From contig KN834848.1 in NCBI GenBank assembly GCA_000827265.1, positions 62,001 through 126,000 of the forward strand: DNA of 64,000 bases, given 5' to 3'. How positions within the stretch are numbered: position 1 is the first letter of the stretch; every line of letters starts with the position of its first letter. This document shows, in pieces, positions 1 through 12,592 of the stretch. Below the pieces are notes generated by a model. That model made no database searches. It was not told where the DNA came from and saw only the letters and a list, made by a program, of their open reading frames with translations. A program made the position numbers and the translations under genes. Source of the DNA: Collybiopsis luxurians FD-317 M1. Its lineage: Eukaryota; Basidiomycota; Agaricomycetes; Agaricales; Omphalotaceae.

Positions 1-134
1 ATTTAAGGACGTACGAGGACGACAAGATATTCCTCAGGTCAGGTACTTCTTTTCTCTGCTGGTCAGACGAAAAAAACCACAGCAAAACCACCAATAACCT
101 TCTCATTTCAACATCCTTCGTGCATCTTTCGAAA

Positions 135-1568
135 ATGCGTCTCTCAGCCATCTCCGTTACTCTTGCTCTTGCCCTTTTCGTTGCGGCTGCTCCTGTTGAT
201 CAGCCTAAGGTATGACATGATAGCAGACTTTGACTTACGAGATCATTATTCACTCGAGTACTCGCTAGGCCGGAGAGGTTTTGAGGCGAACAAGTCCTAA
301 ATCTTCTAGCAAGCCTCCCCCTGCTCCAAAGACAGGCTCGTCTAGCAGCAAACCACCTACAACTCCAAAGACGGGCTCATCTAGCAGCAAGCCACCCACC
401 ACTCCAAAGACAGGTTCATCTAGCAGTAAGCCGCCGACCACTCCAAAGACGGGCTCGTCTAGCAGCAAGCCTCCTACGACTCCAAAGACAGGCTCTTCTA
501 GCACCACTCCGAAGAAGGGTAGCACTACCAGTGGTAAAACGGTACGTCTACCCATAAAAGTGACAACCGCATATACTCACCTACAAATTACGCAGTGCCC
601 TGCGCTGTCAACTATCGCAGGTGGCAAAACTTCCAAAACTGCCACAACTTCGAAAACTTCCAAGACCGCCCAGAAGCAAAAGAGAGCGGGAGTTACACAC
701 CCTCCTGGCAAAAGCAACGTTGCCTTGTTCCACGGCACGGAAAGCAAAAGCGATGCCGCCAAGTTAAAGGGAACAGTAAATCTCAGCGTTATCAAGGATG
801 GAGATCTGCATAGCACTGCAGTTCGTGAGTAGAATCGACTGATTACTTGCCATGGATAATTGAACACTTACATTGTTCATATTTCAGCTGGTGTCGATGG
901 TGGATTCTATCTAACCGACAGTCTTTTGGCTGCCGCTCAATTTGCATGCCGAAAGCTGGAACCGACGGCATATGTCCTTGGTAAGTTGAATTTTATGTAT
1001 ATCAAGGATTCAGGCTCAACATCGTCTGATCGGCAGAGTATCAGTGGAATGGTGCAAGGTTGGTATCCCAAATTGAAGATACCGCGCGATTTAACTAAAT
1101 ATACTCTTTAACTAGTCTTCCAGTGAAAGATTACCAAGCGGGGACCGAATGGAGCGCGTTCCTGGACTACGAGAAGCATGGCGATGCTGCCACACGGAAT
1201 GCCGCTCTTGATCAGGTCATGAAGGATAACGACATGATTTCTGGGTACGAATGGTGTCCCTATCTGACTGCGCACTTCATTCGAACTAATTTCTTCCATC
1301 CAGACCAATGAACGCGCCAGGGGCCGATGACTACCTCTCCAAATGGTTCTGGCAATATGCTGTGATCAAACAAACGGCTTCGACTTCCAGTCTCAAGTAC
1401 CAGAAGACATACGAGATTCCCTGCAGCGCGATTCCTATTGGAGACGACCTCACTGATGAGCTTTATTCAGCTGGTCAGAAGACGAGCCCGCATTTCAACG
1501 CGATGGCCACACAATTGACAGAGTGCGAAAGCGGTCCCTATGACTGGCACAAGGCAATTTCGGGATAG
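135..1568 (+). CDS. Secreted protein with P/T/S-rich repeats and a conserved C-terminal domain
   Basis: Role unknown; probably secreted. Seven exons fit in phase: 135-209, 269-541, 596-824, 888-980, 1037-1058, 1116-1244 and 1304-1568, giving 361 residues. The start follows an A-rich context and opens a clear signal peptide (residues 1-19, MRLSAISVTLALALFVAAA). A linker then carries five 13-residue repeats. The C-terminal part has FHGT, then a GGFYLTDS...AAAQFA block, an EYQWNGA block, DMISGPMNAPGADD and a final QYAVIKQTA stretch. The FHGT and GFYLTDS pattern is reminiscent of ADP-ribosyltransferase-like folds such as DUF3990, but I see no proof of a catalytic triad, so that is only an inference. 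Exon 5 is only 22 nt. A broken inverted copy lies at 20.9-21.8 kb, which supports the exon reading because the same blocks recur there. Confidence 0.75.
311..505 (+). repeat. Five tandem 39-bp repeats (coding)
   Basis: Five in-frame copies encode units close to KPPTTPKTGSSSS. They form a flexible linker between the signal peptide and the C-terminal domain of the secreted protein. Third-codon-position differences between copies show that they are not freshly expanded. Such linkers are often O-glycosylated in secreted fungal proteins. Confidence 0.9.
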
Positions 1569-2259
1569 AGTAGAGGTGCACAGAGGGGAATAGGGTGGAA
1601 TACTTGTTGTCAGATGAAGAAGAGACCGAAGATCTTGATCTCTTATAATATCTATAGCAGTGGACAATCCACGTCTTAAATAAATTTTAAAAAAAATCTA
1701 TCTGGTCGTTCGATTGCTGATTTCTGAGGATTTATTACTCGTCATTCCTGAATGACTTCCTCGAATACTTGAAGCAAGTGAAGAAAATCGAGGAGGGAGT
1801 AGCTGTACTTCCCAGCGAGGATCTACCAGTCAGATCTATCCTCAGTTTCAAAATCAGAAAGGAGATATAGCCAGGATTACTCACACGACTGAAAAATCCT
1901 TCCCTTGAACGCTTGAACCTTTCATCACATCATCGATCGAACAAGTCATTGCTCCCTAACTGGACCTCTCATCAAAAGATATAGTTTTTCGGCAGTTCTT
2001 CAGCATTTTTGTCGGATGGGTACCCAACTGTTTACTGCCTACCCAATAGCTTCTCCGTCGAAACATATGCCATTTCAAGCAATAAAAATATCATTTATCT
2101 TGAAAAACTAATAATCCAAACATCAGTGTCTTCCATAGTCCACGTCAGCCCGAGAAAGCGAAAGAGTGAGCTCGCGTACCGTCTCTCCCTCCCTGGTAAT
2201 ATGAAAATCCGCGCCTAGCACGCAGATAGTGCAAAAATCTATCATCTTTTACCATCGAT
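1569..2259. other. Intergenic, no gene seen
   Basis: This AT-rich stretch lies between two convergent genes. It should hold both 3' ends; an A-rich run near 1680-1697 follows the first stop codon. I see no convincing coding signal on either strand. Confidence 0.6.
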
Positions 2260-2672
2260 TTATCCTCCATGTAACGTAGATATAAACACAATTTCATCAT
2301 TATTCTTCAACGCATACTCTCCCTCTCCCTCGAGCTCCCAATCCGTATCATTGATCAGCACCAATATACCTGGCCGTCTACATATTATTCGCATCAACAA
2401 CGCGCCCCATTACCAGAGATGAAAGGGACGTACACGGTATTATTTTCCATAAACAACTCAGGCCGTTCTTGCAACAGCTTATCCTTCAAGTGATACATCA
2501 GATACTCGACATCGACCGGCTTGGTTTCGACGCTGGATAGATCGTCCCCGGAAAGTTTTGTGTTATTGTCAGTGGGCACCACGGAGGGCAACGTTAGCGA
2601 GTGTCGTTTTTGGTTAGAGAAGAGAAGTTCGAGGCCGCCGCCAAACTCGACGCGGACGGAAATGGTGGCCAT
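2260..2672 (-). CDS. URM1: URM1, ubiquitin-related modifier / sulfur carrier
   Basis: URM1 carries sulfur as a C-terminal thiocarboxylate for thiolation of the wobble uridine of some tRNAs, and can be attached to proteins (urmylation); it is activated by the E1-like UBA4. Two exons on the minus strand, 2672-2434 and 2377-2260, are joined over a 56-bp intron with a gtacgt donor and tag acceptor. They give 118 residues, close to the usual size of about 100. The family core is visible: [11 protein letters not shown], then LLQERPELF, then [19 protein letters not shown], and the C-terminus ISTLHGG with the essential diglycine. The chosen start (MATISV) matches the family N-terminus; a longer in-frame start at 2756 would add 28 basic residues that the family lacks. 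A region near residues 35-60 is longer than usual and rich in D, S and T. Confidence 0.95.
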
Positions 2673-3255
2673 GAAGATTGAGATGATGGGCGTTAAGGGC
2701 AGAAAGGTGGAGCGTCTATTTGGGCGTCTATTCAATTGATTGCTTTGACTCCGCATGCGGCTACGACCGTATTTAATACGAGTCGTAAAGAGTACGTTGA
2801 CCTATACCGTCGCGTATCTTGGAAGTCGATGGGTCAAGACGATACAGGTACGGGTCATACTGTCTCTTGGCTTTGACCAAGCTATATCGTCCCCGACTCC
2901 CTGTTTCCCCTTTCAAATGGAAGTCTCGACGGTTCAACTGAATATTTCATTGATAATATCTAGCTAATTAGAGTTATAAATTCTGAAAGATTAGTAAAGC
3001 TACAAGGTACAACAAGTAGAGCTTATAACATAGTAAACACGAGAATGATTTTGTAGAATGAGAAGGATGAGATAAATATTAGAATATTAGACATTTGATT
3101 CGGATTGGGCGTGCGTAAGAGCTTTTTTTATCGGCTACAGAGTGACAGAGTATGGGAACGGGTTTGAGAGATAGAAAGAAGAGTAGCGAAATAGTCCAAT
3201 TTTTTTCATCTCAAATAAGATTAGAATTTTAGAAAAACACATATCGATCGCAGAC
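2673..3255. other. Intergenic, URM1 promoter and 3' flank of the regulator gene
   Basis: No coding signal is visible. The high-coordinate side of URM1 holds its promoter and the left end of the Zn2Cys6 gene lies at 3256. The sequence is AT-rich from about 2930 to 3240. Confidence 0.55.
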
Positions 3256-6200
3256 TCAGAAATTAACATCAACGTGCCTAGTAAGATTCGGCAAGGTCGA
3301 CTTGCCATACGGATGATGATTGTCCGTCTGCTCCGACTCGGTTAGCGGGAACATCGAAGGAGGATGAGCAGCATGGGTGTTCAGTCCGCTCGGCGCCGGG
3401 ATACTGTGAACGTCGTAATTTTCGAAAGGTCCAAAATTATAGTCGTTCCAGTACTGAGTGGGATGATGACCCCCTCGATGAGTAGACGACCCAGTAGTAG
3501 TGGACGAGGAATGGTGGATACCATGGTGATGATTCATATGCGCACGATGACCGTAAGCCATATTCAGCGGCGGATGACGATTTTCCATCAATCCCATATT
3601 GTACGTCTGCGGCGGCAAGACAGGAGCGGAGAAGTCGTTGGAAAATGAAGGGACTGAGTCGTAATGCGTGCTATCCGACCATGATCTCTGCAACGCCGGT
3701 GGGGTAAAGTAGGGAACAGCAGGGGAATTGACAGAAGCAAGCGATGGATTGGGAGAGGAAGAATACGAGCCGTAAAGTTGATGCTGCATTGGAGCCTCAA
3801 GGCTGTTCATACGAACGGGAGAGTTGGGGTTGTCGAAGCTGGGCAGAGAGCGTGGGGAGTCGTGAAGAATTTCAGAGGGAGCATGGCTAGTCGAAGACTC
3901 CAGTCGTCGCTTTTTGGCTTGAGGTGGGGACGCGATAGGGACATCAAAGTTGACTTTGCAGCCTTTGAGAAGCTCGAGCGAGCGGGTAGCACTAGGCCAA
4001 GTCACTTGCATGGCACTCAAAATGTTGATACACTTATTCAGACCGATCGACGCCTGAGGATCGTCCGGGAACGAAGAAACTGTGGTCCTTAGTCAGATCA
4101 ATCCCAGTAATAAGTAATTCGCGAACTTACTGCTGATAACGTGCATCAGGCCGGCAGAGAAAACAAAATAGCTGAGGAAAGCAGGGCAGTTTTGAAGCGT
4201 GTACTTTTCAAGGTAGAGAGAAGCTGTAAATAGTCATCAGCAACCATGAGGAAAGGGAAATCAAACAACGTACCGATAGAGGTGATATGATTCGCCGCAC
4301 TTGCACATATCTCGTAACTTTTCTCCGAAATAAATCGCATCTTCAGCTCCTCGGACATATTTCCACTATGGAATCGAAGAGGTCAGCTCCAGCTGCGTTG
4401 CACCGCCAAGATGCAGGTTACTCACAATTTGCTTCGCTCTCGACCAATGAAGGGCCTATGAAGTAACAGTATTGCGCACCAATATTGCATATGCATCGTC
4501 AGGACACAAGGGGGCGGAGTGGAGAATTTTAACGACTGAGGATCGTGCTGAAGGTGTACCGGAAGTCCGTAATACCATTTATTAAGCATGCCTTCAATGA
4601 AGACCAGCTCTCCGTGTCGACTGGAGACCGGCCTAACGGCATAAATGACCTGGATGACCATGCTCAGGATACCAGCTGAGAGGAATTTGTGTTAGTGAAC
4701 GAGGTTTGGAGCGAGGGCTAGAAAATACGTACAGAGTGTCGCTGTCGCCTTGAAGCAAGAAATGGAGCCACGAGAACTGTTTCCGAGCTCTTGATCTTCA
4801 GGCTAGGAGAGACAGGGATCAGTTTCGATTGGACTCCAACAAACTCCTCACTTACATCTTCATCTGGCAACGACGTATCAAAGTCCTTTTCGAAAATCAT
4901 CACTGGACGTCCTTGAATGAGAAAAATTTTAGCTCTACTGAAGTACGGGATACTTGGGCATGAGTTGAACTCACCGATATATGCCGAAACGTATTTGTCC
5001 ATGATCACACATGCGAACCAAATCCTCCTCCTCTCTTGCAACTCCACAGGGTCGAAGATCCTCCCTCCCAGTTCTTCTCTGGTCCACCCATCCGCCCTCC
5101 GATGCATCCCCAAATCCTGCGCCATACGTATCGCCATCCCAATATAGGTCCAAGCCGAAGCCGTCGCTCCGATACCAACCTCTCGATATCCCATCAATAA
5201 TAACGCCTGGCACGTCGACGGACGGGATCGAGCGTACGTACGTCCCAAGATGGACTGAGCATGCTCAAGGTACGCGTCTCCTGCGGCCCACATCGTATCC
5301 GAGGTCGAAGGGCGAGGGACGTTCCACGGACATTCAGAATGTCGGGCGGCAACGGCAAACATCGCGAAAAGAAGAAGAGGAGGGACACGGCGTAGGCGGG
5401 ACTTGTAAGAAGATGAAGTCGTCACAGAGGCTCGGTCGGAATCCGGAGTAGAACCTTGGGCAGGGGAATCGCGCGAGAAGGAAGATGACTCGGAGCGGAA
5501 AGCTTGATAAAAGGCTTGTTTGTGAATGATAGGGAGGAAGGGGTGAACATGTTTGAAATATGCATTGAGAAGCTGCTCTTGGATTTCCTGCGAAGGTAGT
5601 TTTGCGGCAAGCTCGTCCTCTTCTTCCAACATCTTGCTTGGTTCAGCAGGTAGAGGAGGCCAGACTCCAGCTTTAGGGAAACGCCTGGGTGAACAAAACG
5701 TAAGTCAAACACGAAAAGGTTTTTCATGAGAAACAAACCATATTCCCCCTTCGTTTCTGCGATCCAGCCTTTCTTTGCCTCCAAGGATGTGTAAACCACT
5801 CGCTTTGCCATGATAACGGACTTGCTCTTCCTCGTTCAAACTCAACTGGCCCATCGCGTCAACAAAGTCTTCCTCATCGCTGGCGGAGCTATACCCGTCG
5901 GAAGAAAAACTGGCTATCGAACCTTTAGCGTGTAGAAGAGACTCTGAAGTTCGAGAAGAGGGACGTTTGCCAGTCGCTAACGTGATTCGGTGGTGGAATT
6001 GAGGAGAGGAAGCGCGAGATACGCTGGAAGACGCGATACTTCGATTGAATGAGGGGGGTAAGATTGGAGTTGAAACTGCTGTGACAGGAGCCGACGCAGA
6101 AATCGAACCGCTCTCTCCCGGCAAATCGTTCATCCCTACTTTTTGCCTCCGGCCTGCGGACAGATCCCGCTCGAATTCCGCTGAAGCCGCTCGTTGGCCA

Positions 6201-7465
6201 CTCGGATGGAATGAAATACGTGACCTTTTGGGATCTGGCGAGAAGGGAGGAGACCTGCCGCGTGCAGTAGAGGATCCCACCTTCCGTAACATATCCGTGA
6301 CTCGATCTTGCCATTCATGTGAGGGACTGAGATTGAAAAGGTCAGAAACAAACTAGGTGGAAAGGCTTTGGTGGAAAGAAACTTACTGCATGGATATAAG
6401 TTCATCTCTGACCTTCTCATCCATAGAAGCAGAATCAGTAAAACGACTTTTGCTCCCACTGGGACGATCATCGACTCCCGCCCTTCGACCTTTGACTCCG
6501 TAGGGAGAACTATCGACCCTGTTGATGATCTCTCGAGCGAGTGCATCCTAAGCGTATTGATATCAGTAAACACTAAGTAAAAGAAAACACTGCGATGCTA
6601 CTACCTGAGCGATATCATTCAGTAAGGTCTCGGCTCTCGAGTCACCGGATGCAAGGATTATACCGAGCAAGGCCTCGGCCTGATGAAGGCGCGCTTCAAT
6701 AGCGTCGATATAACCCTTCGGAGGTCCACGTTTGCGAGATGGACCCAAAAATGTACATGCTAGAGAGTGGCGTCAATCCAAGTCCAACTAAATCCGATGT
6801 AAAAGATGCCTACGCGTTCCGAGCATAACACAATTTCTACACGGTTCGTTCGGTGAAGACCGTTCACATTTGCACTTAGATTTCCTGATTGTGATAAAAA
6901 TGAGTCATTGCGATAACCAAAAGCAACACCGTATCCGACCTGCATTGGTCACAAGCTAAAAAGAATTGCTAAGCGCGCTCATCGAATAAATCGGACCGTA
7001 CGAGTCACCTTTACTGCTCCGGCGTCGAACGGTTCGTTCCCCTCCAGTTGAATTCGCTGGCCCAAGTCCCACCATACCGTCCGGGACTTCTGAAGTCTCA
7101 TCATAATCGTCGTTGAAAGAAATCGCGTGTTGCAGAGTAATATCATTAGGGCTTGGAGGGTCTTGATGGTGATGAACAGAAGGTGGAGTCCAATATGGGC
7201 TGGGAGATATCGTTGGATTGATGGTCCCGACTCCGTTGAAGCCAAAAATAGACTGATGGGGGATGTTTTGCCTGGGATTAGGGTTGGGAAGTGTGCGAGA
7301 TGAAGACGGTGGGGGAAATTGATCATGAAGATTAGCTTGAAGGGATGGTCTAACGGTGGAAGACGATACGAGGGCAGGGGAAGGTGGCGGCTCGGGTTTT
7401 ACTGGTAGTTCGGATGGAGAGAGGATGTATGGGTCGTCGGGGGGTAGCAGCGTCGAGGTCATCAT
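3256..7465 (-). CDS. Zn2Cys6 fungal transcription factor with fungal_trans domain
   Basis: A nuclear DNA-binding regulator; its targets cannot be read from sequence. Coding starts at a Met pair near 7465/7462 (an upstream in-frame Met at 7510 is possible) with a Pro/Ser-rich N-terminus. The zinc cluster reads CDQCRKSKCKCE...CRNCVMLGTPC with the normal C-x2-C-x6-C-x8-C-x2-C-x6-C spacing. It is assembled from four exons: one ending at 7009, a 16-nt exon at 6940-6955, 6814-6884, and one beginning at 6759. A basic stretch (GPSRKRGPPKGYIDAIEARL) and a short coiled-coil-like dimer segment follow. The middle homology region begins near 5580 (EQLLNAYFKHVHPFLPIIHK) and includes ERRRIWFACVIMDKYVSAYIG. 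The C-terminal 250 residues are His-, Ser- and Pro-rich, typical of an activation region. The stop is at 3256. Exact ends of the middle exons were not all resolved. Confidence 0.85.
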
Positions 7466-10400
7466 TGAACGAAAGGAACGAGAGCAGCCACTATGAAACG
7501 AACATACCACTAATTAGTATCTATTTACTTGCCACGTTCACGCTTCAGGGTCAAATCCATCATGACGGATCGATCTCGAAGTTTGAATCTTGGATGATTT
7601 GCAATGACAAGTACGGTGCGCTTAAAATTTTTGGCCGTCCCGTTCCGGCTGCGTACCAAGGGAACTTGTCTCCAAATCTGCAGCTCCAAAGGTTGGAAAT
7701 ACGAGCCGTACTATGATATTGAATAAAATTTCCCCAGTTTTCCATACCCTATTGCTGTGTTCCTTTTTTTTGGTTTTCACTCGTGTGTAGTACAGCGTAT
7801 CATACTCTACTGATATCGTCGTAAGCACCACCTGTTGCATTCCGAAGAGTCGCATTCGCTCAAGTATGTAATCCCTGATTAGCTTCCGCTGCAAGAGCCT
7901 CCATCCGATCCCTCTGTCAATGTGGTCCGGTCCAACAATGAACCCTCACCGTGAAAACCAGACCTTCGCGCCACCAGGCCGTGGCGTGATGCGTTGATGG
8001 CTTGATGCTGCGCTCTGCGCAGACCTCACTCAGGTGTTCTTTCTGAACCGACCGATCTATTTTTTTTTCTGAAAACTTTTCTTCGTCTGCACCAGTCCTC
8101 GTTGAAACAAAGATACAATTGCAATTTACACAGAATGACCCTTTTTCTTTGGGTCCACCGGTGCGATCGTACTTTATTTTCCAGGTTTTGACACCCAGGC
8201 CTTCGTCGCAAAACACGGCGCGATGATTTCCTGCCAAGATCTTCCCATAATATATTAACTATACAAGGCAACAACTCATAGAGTATGCATACGAAGTACA
8301 AAGAGTTTTATTCCCTTCTATTATCAAACTATCAAGCTTCAAGGTCCCCAAATGATGCTTGATAAACCGTTCCAAAAACTGCGGTATATTACCAAAATAG
8401 GGAAAAGGATCATTCTCCAAATTTTCGAGTGCCTGATCGGTACAGCAGAAATTCCCATATTCGCTCAGGTCAGGTAACTGCTCTGGGACCTGCGTGTCGG
8501 TGGTAGACTCCCTCGAATACAGAGTCGAGACAACCTAGAGCTTTGTTCCCAGCTCGAACACAAAAACAAGGGATAACTACGCCTGAGCTCCTACGACACT
8601 AATAAAAATTCTCAGTTTCGTAAATACAAACCTGATATCAACATGTACACAGGTATCGCATTTTCCCCTTCTTACCCACTCCGTGCGACGACTCTTGCAC
8701 AGCGTTCAAGGTCCTCTGACAACCAGGGGGCTCGGACCCCCCAAACCCCCACCAGTCACCCTGAAGAAGAAGAAAAAACGCTCACAAGACCGTACTAGTT
8801 GCTTGAAACTTCCGCAAATTGCCTGCCACTAGTACCGCACCGCCGGATCCCTTTTTGGTACCGACGGAAAAAATCTACCACGACCGCCGGGCATAGCTGA
8901 GCGGGTCACGTCCACAGTCCACATTGCGATGAAACGGCCGGTCGCCCCAGAACTCCCAAATTTTTGCGGTGCTCTAGGTGGTCGGTACCGGTGCCGCGAC
9001 TCAGCAATTCAAAACTCTAAAACCTCTTTTGATATCCGCCTTCCCCCTCCCTCTTTCTTCAACGCACCACTATCACCGATACATCGCCAATTCAAATCCC
9101 TATCCGTCGTTATCCGAATACTTGATACTTGCCTCCATAATGAATTTTGCAAATTTCGATGGTGCCACATGAAGCTATGGTGATGCCGGTCGAAAGGAAA
9201 AGCACACGTACGGACCAGTCCCCTGACCAAGAGACGACCAAGAAATGGGAAGGGTGGTGCCCAGGACCAATAGTAAGTATCATGGTATAGATGTCTCGGC
9301 ATTTCGCGCTACACAACCTAGGTGTTTCGTTCGGAAGTTCCAATACCATCGTCTGCAATAGAAGGGATTGTAAATGTCATTTTGGTTCTACGTCTGTTAA
9401 GCAAGTACCTTGCAGGTGAAGATGAACAAAAAAAGAAAGAAGGAAAAATTTTCCATACCACCCAAAGTTCTCCATCCAGGCGAGTTGAAGATAGACTTTG
9501 CGAGATTTATTGGGGGGTGCGTCATCGGATAAGGGACACGGTCTTACAGTATCTCCATCTCCCTCAGGTCCGTTCTTTCTAGTGATTACTAACAATCAAT
9601 TGTACGCACACTCTATACATCTATGACAATCTTCATCTTTGAGAAGGGTATCCGTTTCCGTAAAATCCCTATCATTTCCAAATCAGAAACGTATATGTAT
9701 TCGGAGTTCGAGTGCAGCCACAGATGTCAGACACACACACACAGCTTGACCTGACACATACACCCAGCCCGAAATAACCTTGACAAATTTGGTTTTTTCT
9801 ATTTATTTTTATTTTTGGGGAGGTGAGGGATTTTCAGTCGACCGGTTTGTCTGGAATGAGTGAGTGAGCCCATTAGTCCTGTGCAGGGTGAAAATCGACA
9901 TATACGAGGATAACCGGAACGGCTACGCTGAGTTCCGAGCATCAGCCCTAAGTCTAGACTCGCAACCCTTCTGGATTCGGACTGTAAGAAACTACCACAC
10001 GTTATCAGAACGCCGCAATCTATGTATAACGCTTAGCCTCCCCTTATGTATGTAGTTTGAAGGGACACCTTAGAGTGATAAAAACTTGTCTCTCAGATAC
10101 TCACGCGCTATTACGGTCGAAATTTCCTTCCCTAGCCGCTAAGGCCAAAATCACACCCCAAATATCACTGTAAGTATATCAATGTATCGCTGGCATACAA
10201 TCACTTTACAGCAGATCCCACCTCCCCCTCTTCCACCGAAAAAAAAGCTGTTCGTTATATGTTTTCTATAATGGTTTCCGCTGCGCAATGGGAAAAGCTA
10301 GTAATAGGAAGGTCCCGCGTTGTTGCTCCTTTTCAGCATGGAGCTTGTCGTCCTTGTATGAATGTTGCGCCGAGCTCCGGCAGCCCGACTTGCCGTAGCG

Positions 10401-10990
10401 GTAATAGTGCGTTCCGGTATAACGATGTATGTATGAGTGCGAGTAGAACTCGAAAGAGAATGACCGTACATACGCTTGGACCCGCATCACTCCAGTCTAC
10501 CCTTCGAGTTGGTCTACCCTTACTCAGGACCAGGCAACAAATCAAATAAGTCGTAAAAAGGATCGTTTCTCCTCCGCACTCACGCGTTTACGTTCAAACC
10601 TGTCAACCACAAAAAGACAGAACCTTCAAATTCCCTAAGAATCAAATGGAAATACGTGTATACGATCAGTTTTACAACAGAACCGGACTATGGATAATCC
10701 CCTCCCCACCCCACCGTCTACACGTTCTCCACCAAACGCCCTCAAATTCATTGCGGATTACAAAAACATGATTTTTTAAAAAAAATTTATGGCTCCTGTA
10801 AGCCCAGAAACGGACTGGATTTCGAAAGAAAGGAGTAGGAAGAGACGTCAAGTATCCTACCTTTCTCCTTTCTCCCCTTCCTCTAATCGCAAGGAGCATC
10901 CGCGGAACGAGAAACTTCCGCCAGCCGGTTACACCCGCCTCGACGACCGGGCCGCATCCTGGGTCTCAGAAATTGGGGGTAGCGGGGCTT
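7466..10990. other. Long intergenic region, no supported gene
   Basis: About 3.5 kb between the divergent side of the regulator and the repeat block. The reading frames present are short (under 100 codons), overlap on both strands and show no recognisable domain or consistent splice pattern. A short CA run lies at about 9731-9745. The part next to 7466 should contain the regulator promoter. A non-coding RNA cannot be excluded. Confidence 0.5.
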
Positions 10991-10999
10991 GGCGAAGCT

Positions 11000-12219
11000 A
11001 CAACGTTCCGAACGTTCCGAACGTTCCGACGGGCGTGATACTTAGGAGTTGCGTCGAGCACTGCAGCTGGCAGGGTCGAGAATGTTGCAAGAATTATGAT
11101 CGAATGTACACAGTACTTAGTGTACAGCAAGGACAAAGCGAGGATGTACAGGGACGTGGTCAACTATGCTTGTTCACGACCAAGTTCACGACAATGCACA
11201 GGGTGAAGGTCATTCCAAATGCCATTGACGAGCTCTACAGGGACGGTGAGAGTGAGTGACAGTCTTATAGACGGACGCACACACAAACAGATCGACGAGC
11301 GAGGTTGAGTCGGTCAGTCAAGTCAGCCGGAAAACTCAATTATACATGACCGAAACAGTCGACACAAGGGTACAGGGAAAAAAGAAAGAATGAATCGAAA
11401 GAGTAGACTAGAACACTGTACATTGTGTACGTAGGAGTTGCGTCAAAAACGTATACAGTCACGGTGCAAGGATGTACAGGAACACGGTCAACTATACCTT
11501 TTCACGTCAATGCATACGGTGAAGAGGGTCATTCTGCATGCCATTGACGAGCTCGACGGTGGATGAGAGTGAGTGATCGGGGATAGACTGACGTGCAGAC
11601 AAACAGAACGGAGTGAGGGAGAAGCACACATAGGAACAATTACCGTCAGCCAGCCAGAGAGAGGGTAGCCATAAAAAAATCAGTTATACATGAACGAAAT
11701 AGTCGACACAAGGGAACAGAACGAAAGAAAAGAATAAATCCAAAGAGAGCAGGCTACATAGGATACCGTACGTATTTTGGCATTGCGTACGTAGGTCAAG
11801 AATGTTGCAGGAATGTACACAGTAGTGTACAGGAAGGATGTACAGGAACATGAACAGCTAAGTATACCTGTTCCGAGTCACGTCAACGCACAGGGTGAAA
11901 ATCATTCCGAATGACTGTACGTATTTTAGCATTGCATACTTAGGAGTTGCGTCAAGAATGTTCCAAGAATGTACTTGAGTATGCCGTACTGTACAGGAAG
12001 GATGTACAGGAACATGGCCCAGGACAACTCAATTTACCTGTTCGTGTCAATGCACAGGGTGAAGACCATTCCGAATGCCATCAAGTCTGACGAGCTGCGC
12101 GCGACAGGGAGGTTGAGAGTGGATGATAGACGGATAGACGGACGCACAGACCCCGACCAACAGACAAAGGAGCAAGGGCGAATACACAAAAGGAGAATCA
12201 CTATCAGTCAGTCAGTCAG

Positions 12220-12257
<38 letters not shown>

Positions 12258-12410
12258 GAAGAGAGTAGCCCGAGTAATCCATTACTTTATACGTGACACG
12301 AAACATTCAACACAAGTGTACAGAAAAAAACAGAACAAATCAAATCGAAAAAGAGTAAGAAATACTGTACGTATTTTAACATTGGAGGTACTTGAGAATC
12401 ATGAATCATT
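11000..12410. repeat. Diverged 340-400 bp tandem repeats (about four units)
   Basis: The same string of landmarks recurs in order: a GTAGGAGTTGCGTC-like opening, GATGTACAGG, TGTTCRCGTCAATGCA, GGGTGAAGrtCATTCC, ATTGACGAGCTC, a GAGAGTGAGTGA-like part, CAGTCAGCC, TATACATGA, GTCGACACAAGG and an A/G-rich end with CTGTACGTATTTT. Units start near 11045, 11430, 11775 (short) and 11930. Copies differ by indels and many substitutions, so they are old. No unit has a conserved reading frame. A 9-bp AACGTTCCG triplet repeat at about 10999-11027 sits at the left edge. Confidence 0.7.
12203..12256. repeat. Microsatellite: (AGTC)n followed by (AG)n
   Basis: Four AGTC-type units at 12203-12219 are followed by an uninterrupted AG run of about 17 units at 12222-12256. 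It lies inside the last of the long tandem repeats. Confidence 0.95.
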
Positions 12411-12592
12411 GATATACCGATAGCAGGCAGACAGAGACTGTATTTTTTTTTCTTTATGGAAGTTTTTTTCGTTTGAATTTCTTCATCGAGTCCAACCCCA
12501 TTGACAATAACACAACCCACACAGATCCCCCTCTCCCCCTCCCCCTCTTCCCCGCTCTCCCCCCCCCAACGACTTACATTCCACTCCACAAC

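Noticed and set aside
265..555. Minus-strand frame with repeated VFGVVGGLLLDEP units
   Set aside because: It is the antisense shadow of the KPPTTPKTGSSSS repeats of the secreted gene; the sense strand has a signal peptide and in-phase exons.
7466..10700. Numerous frames of 60-106 codons on both strands
   Set aside because: No family resemblance, no consistent codon pattern, and no sets of exons that join in phase.
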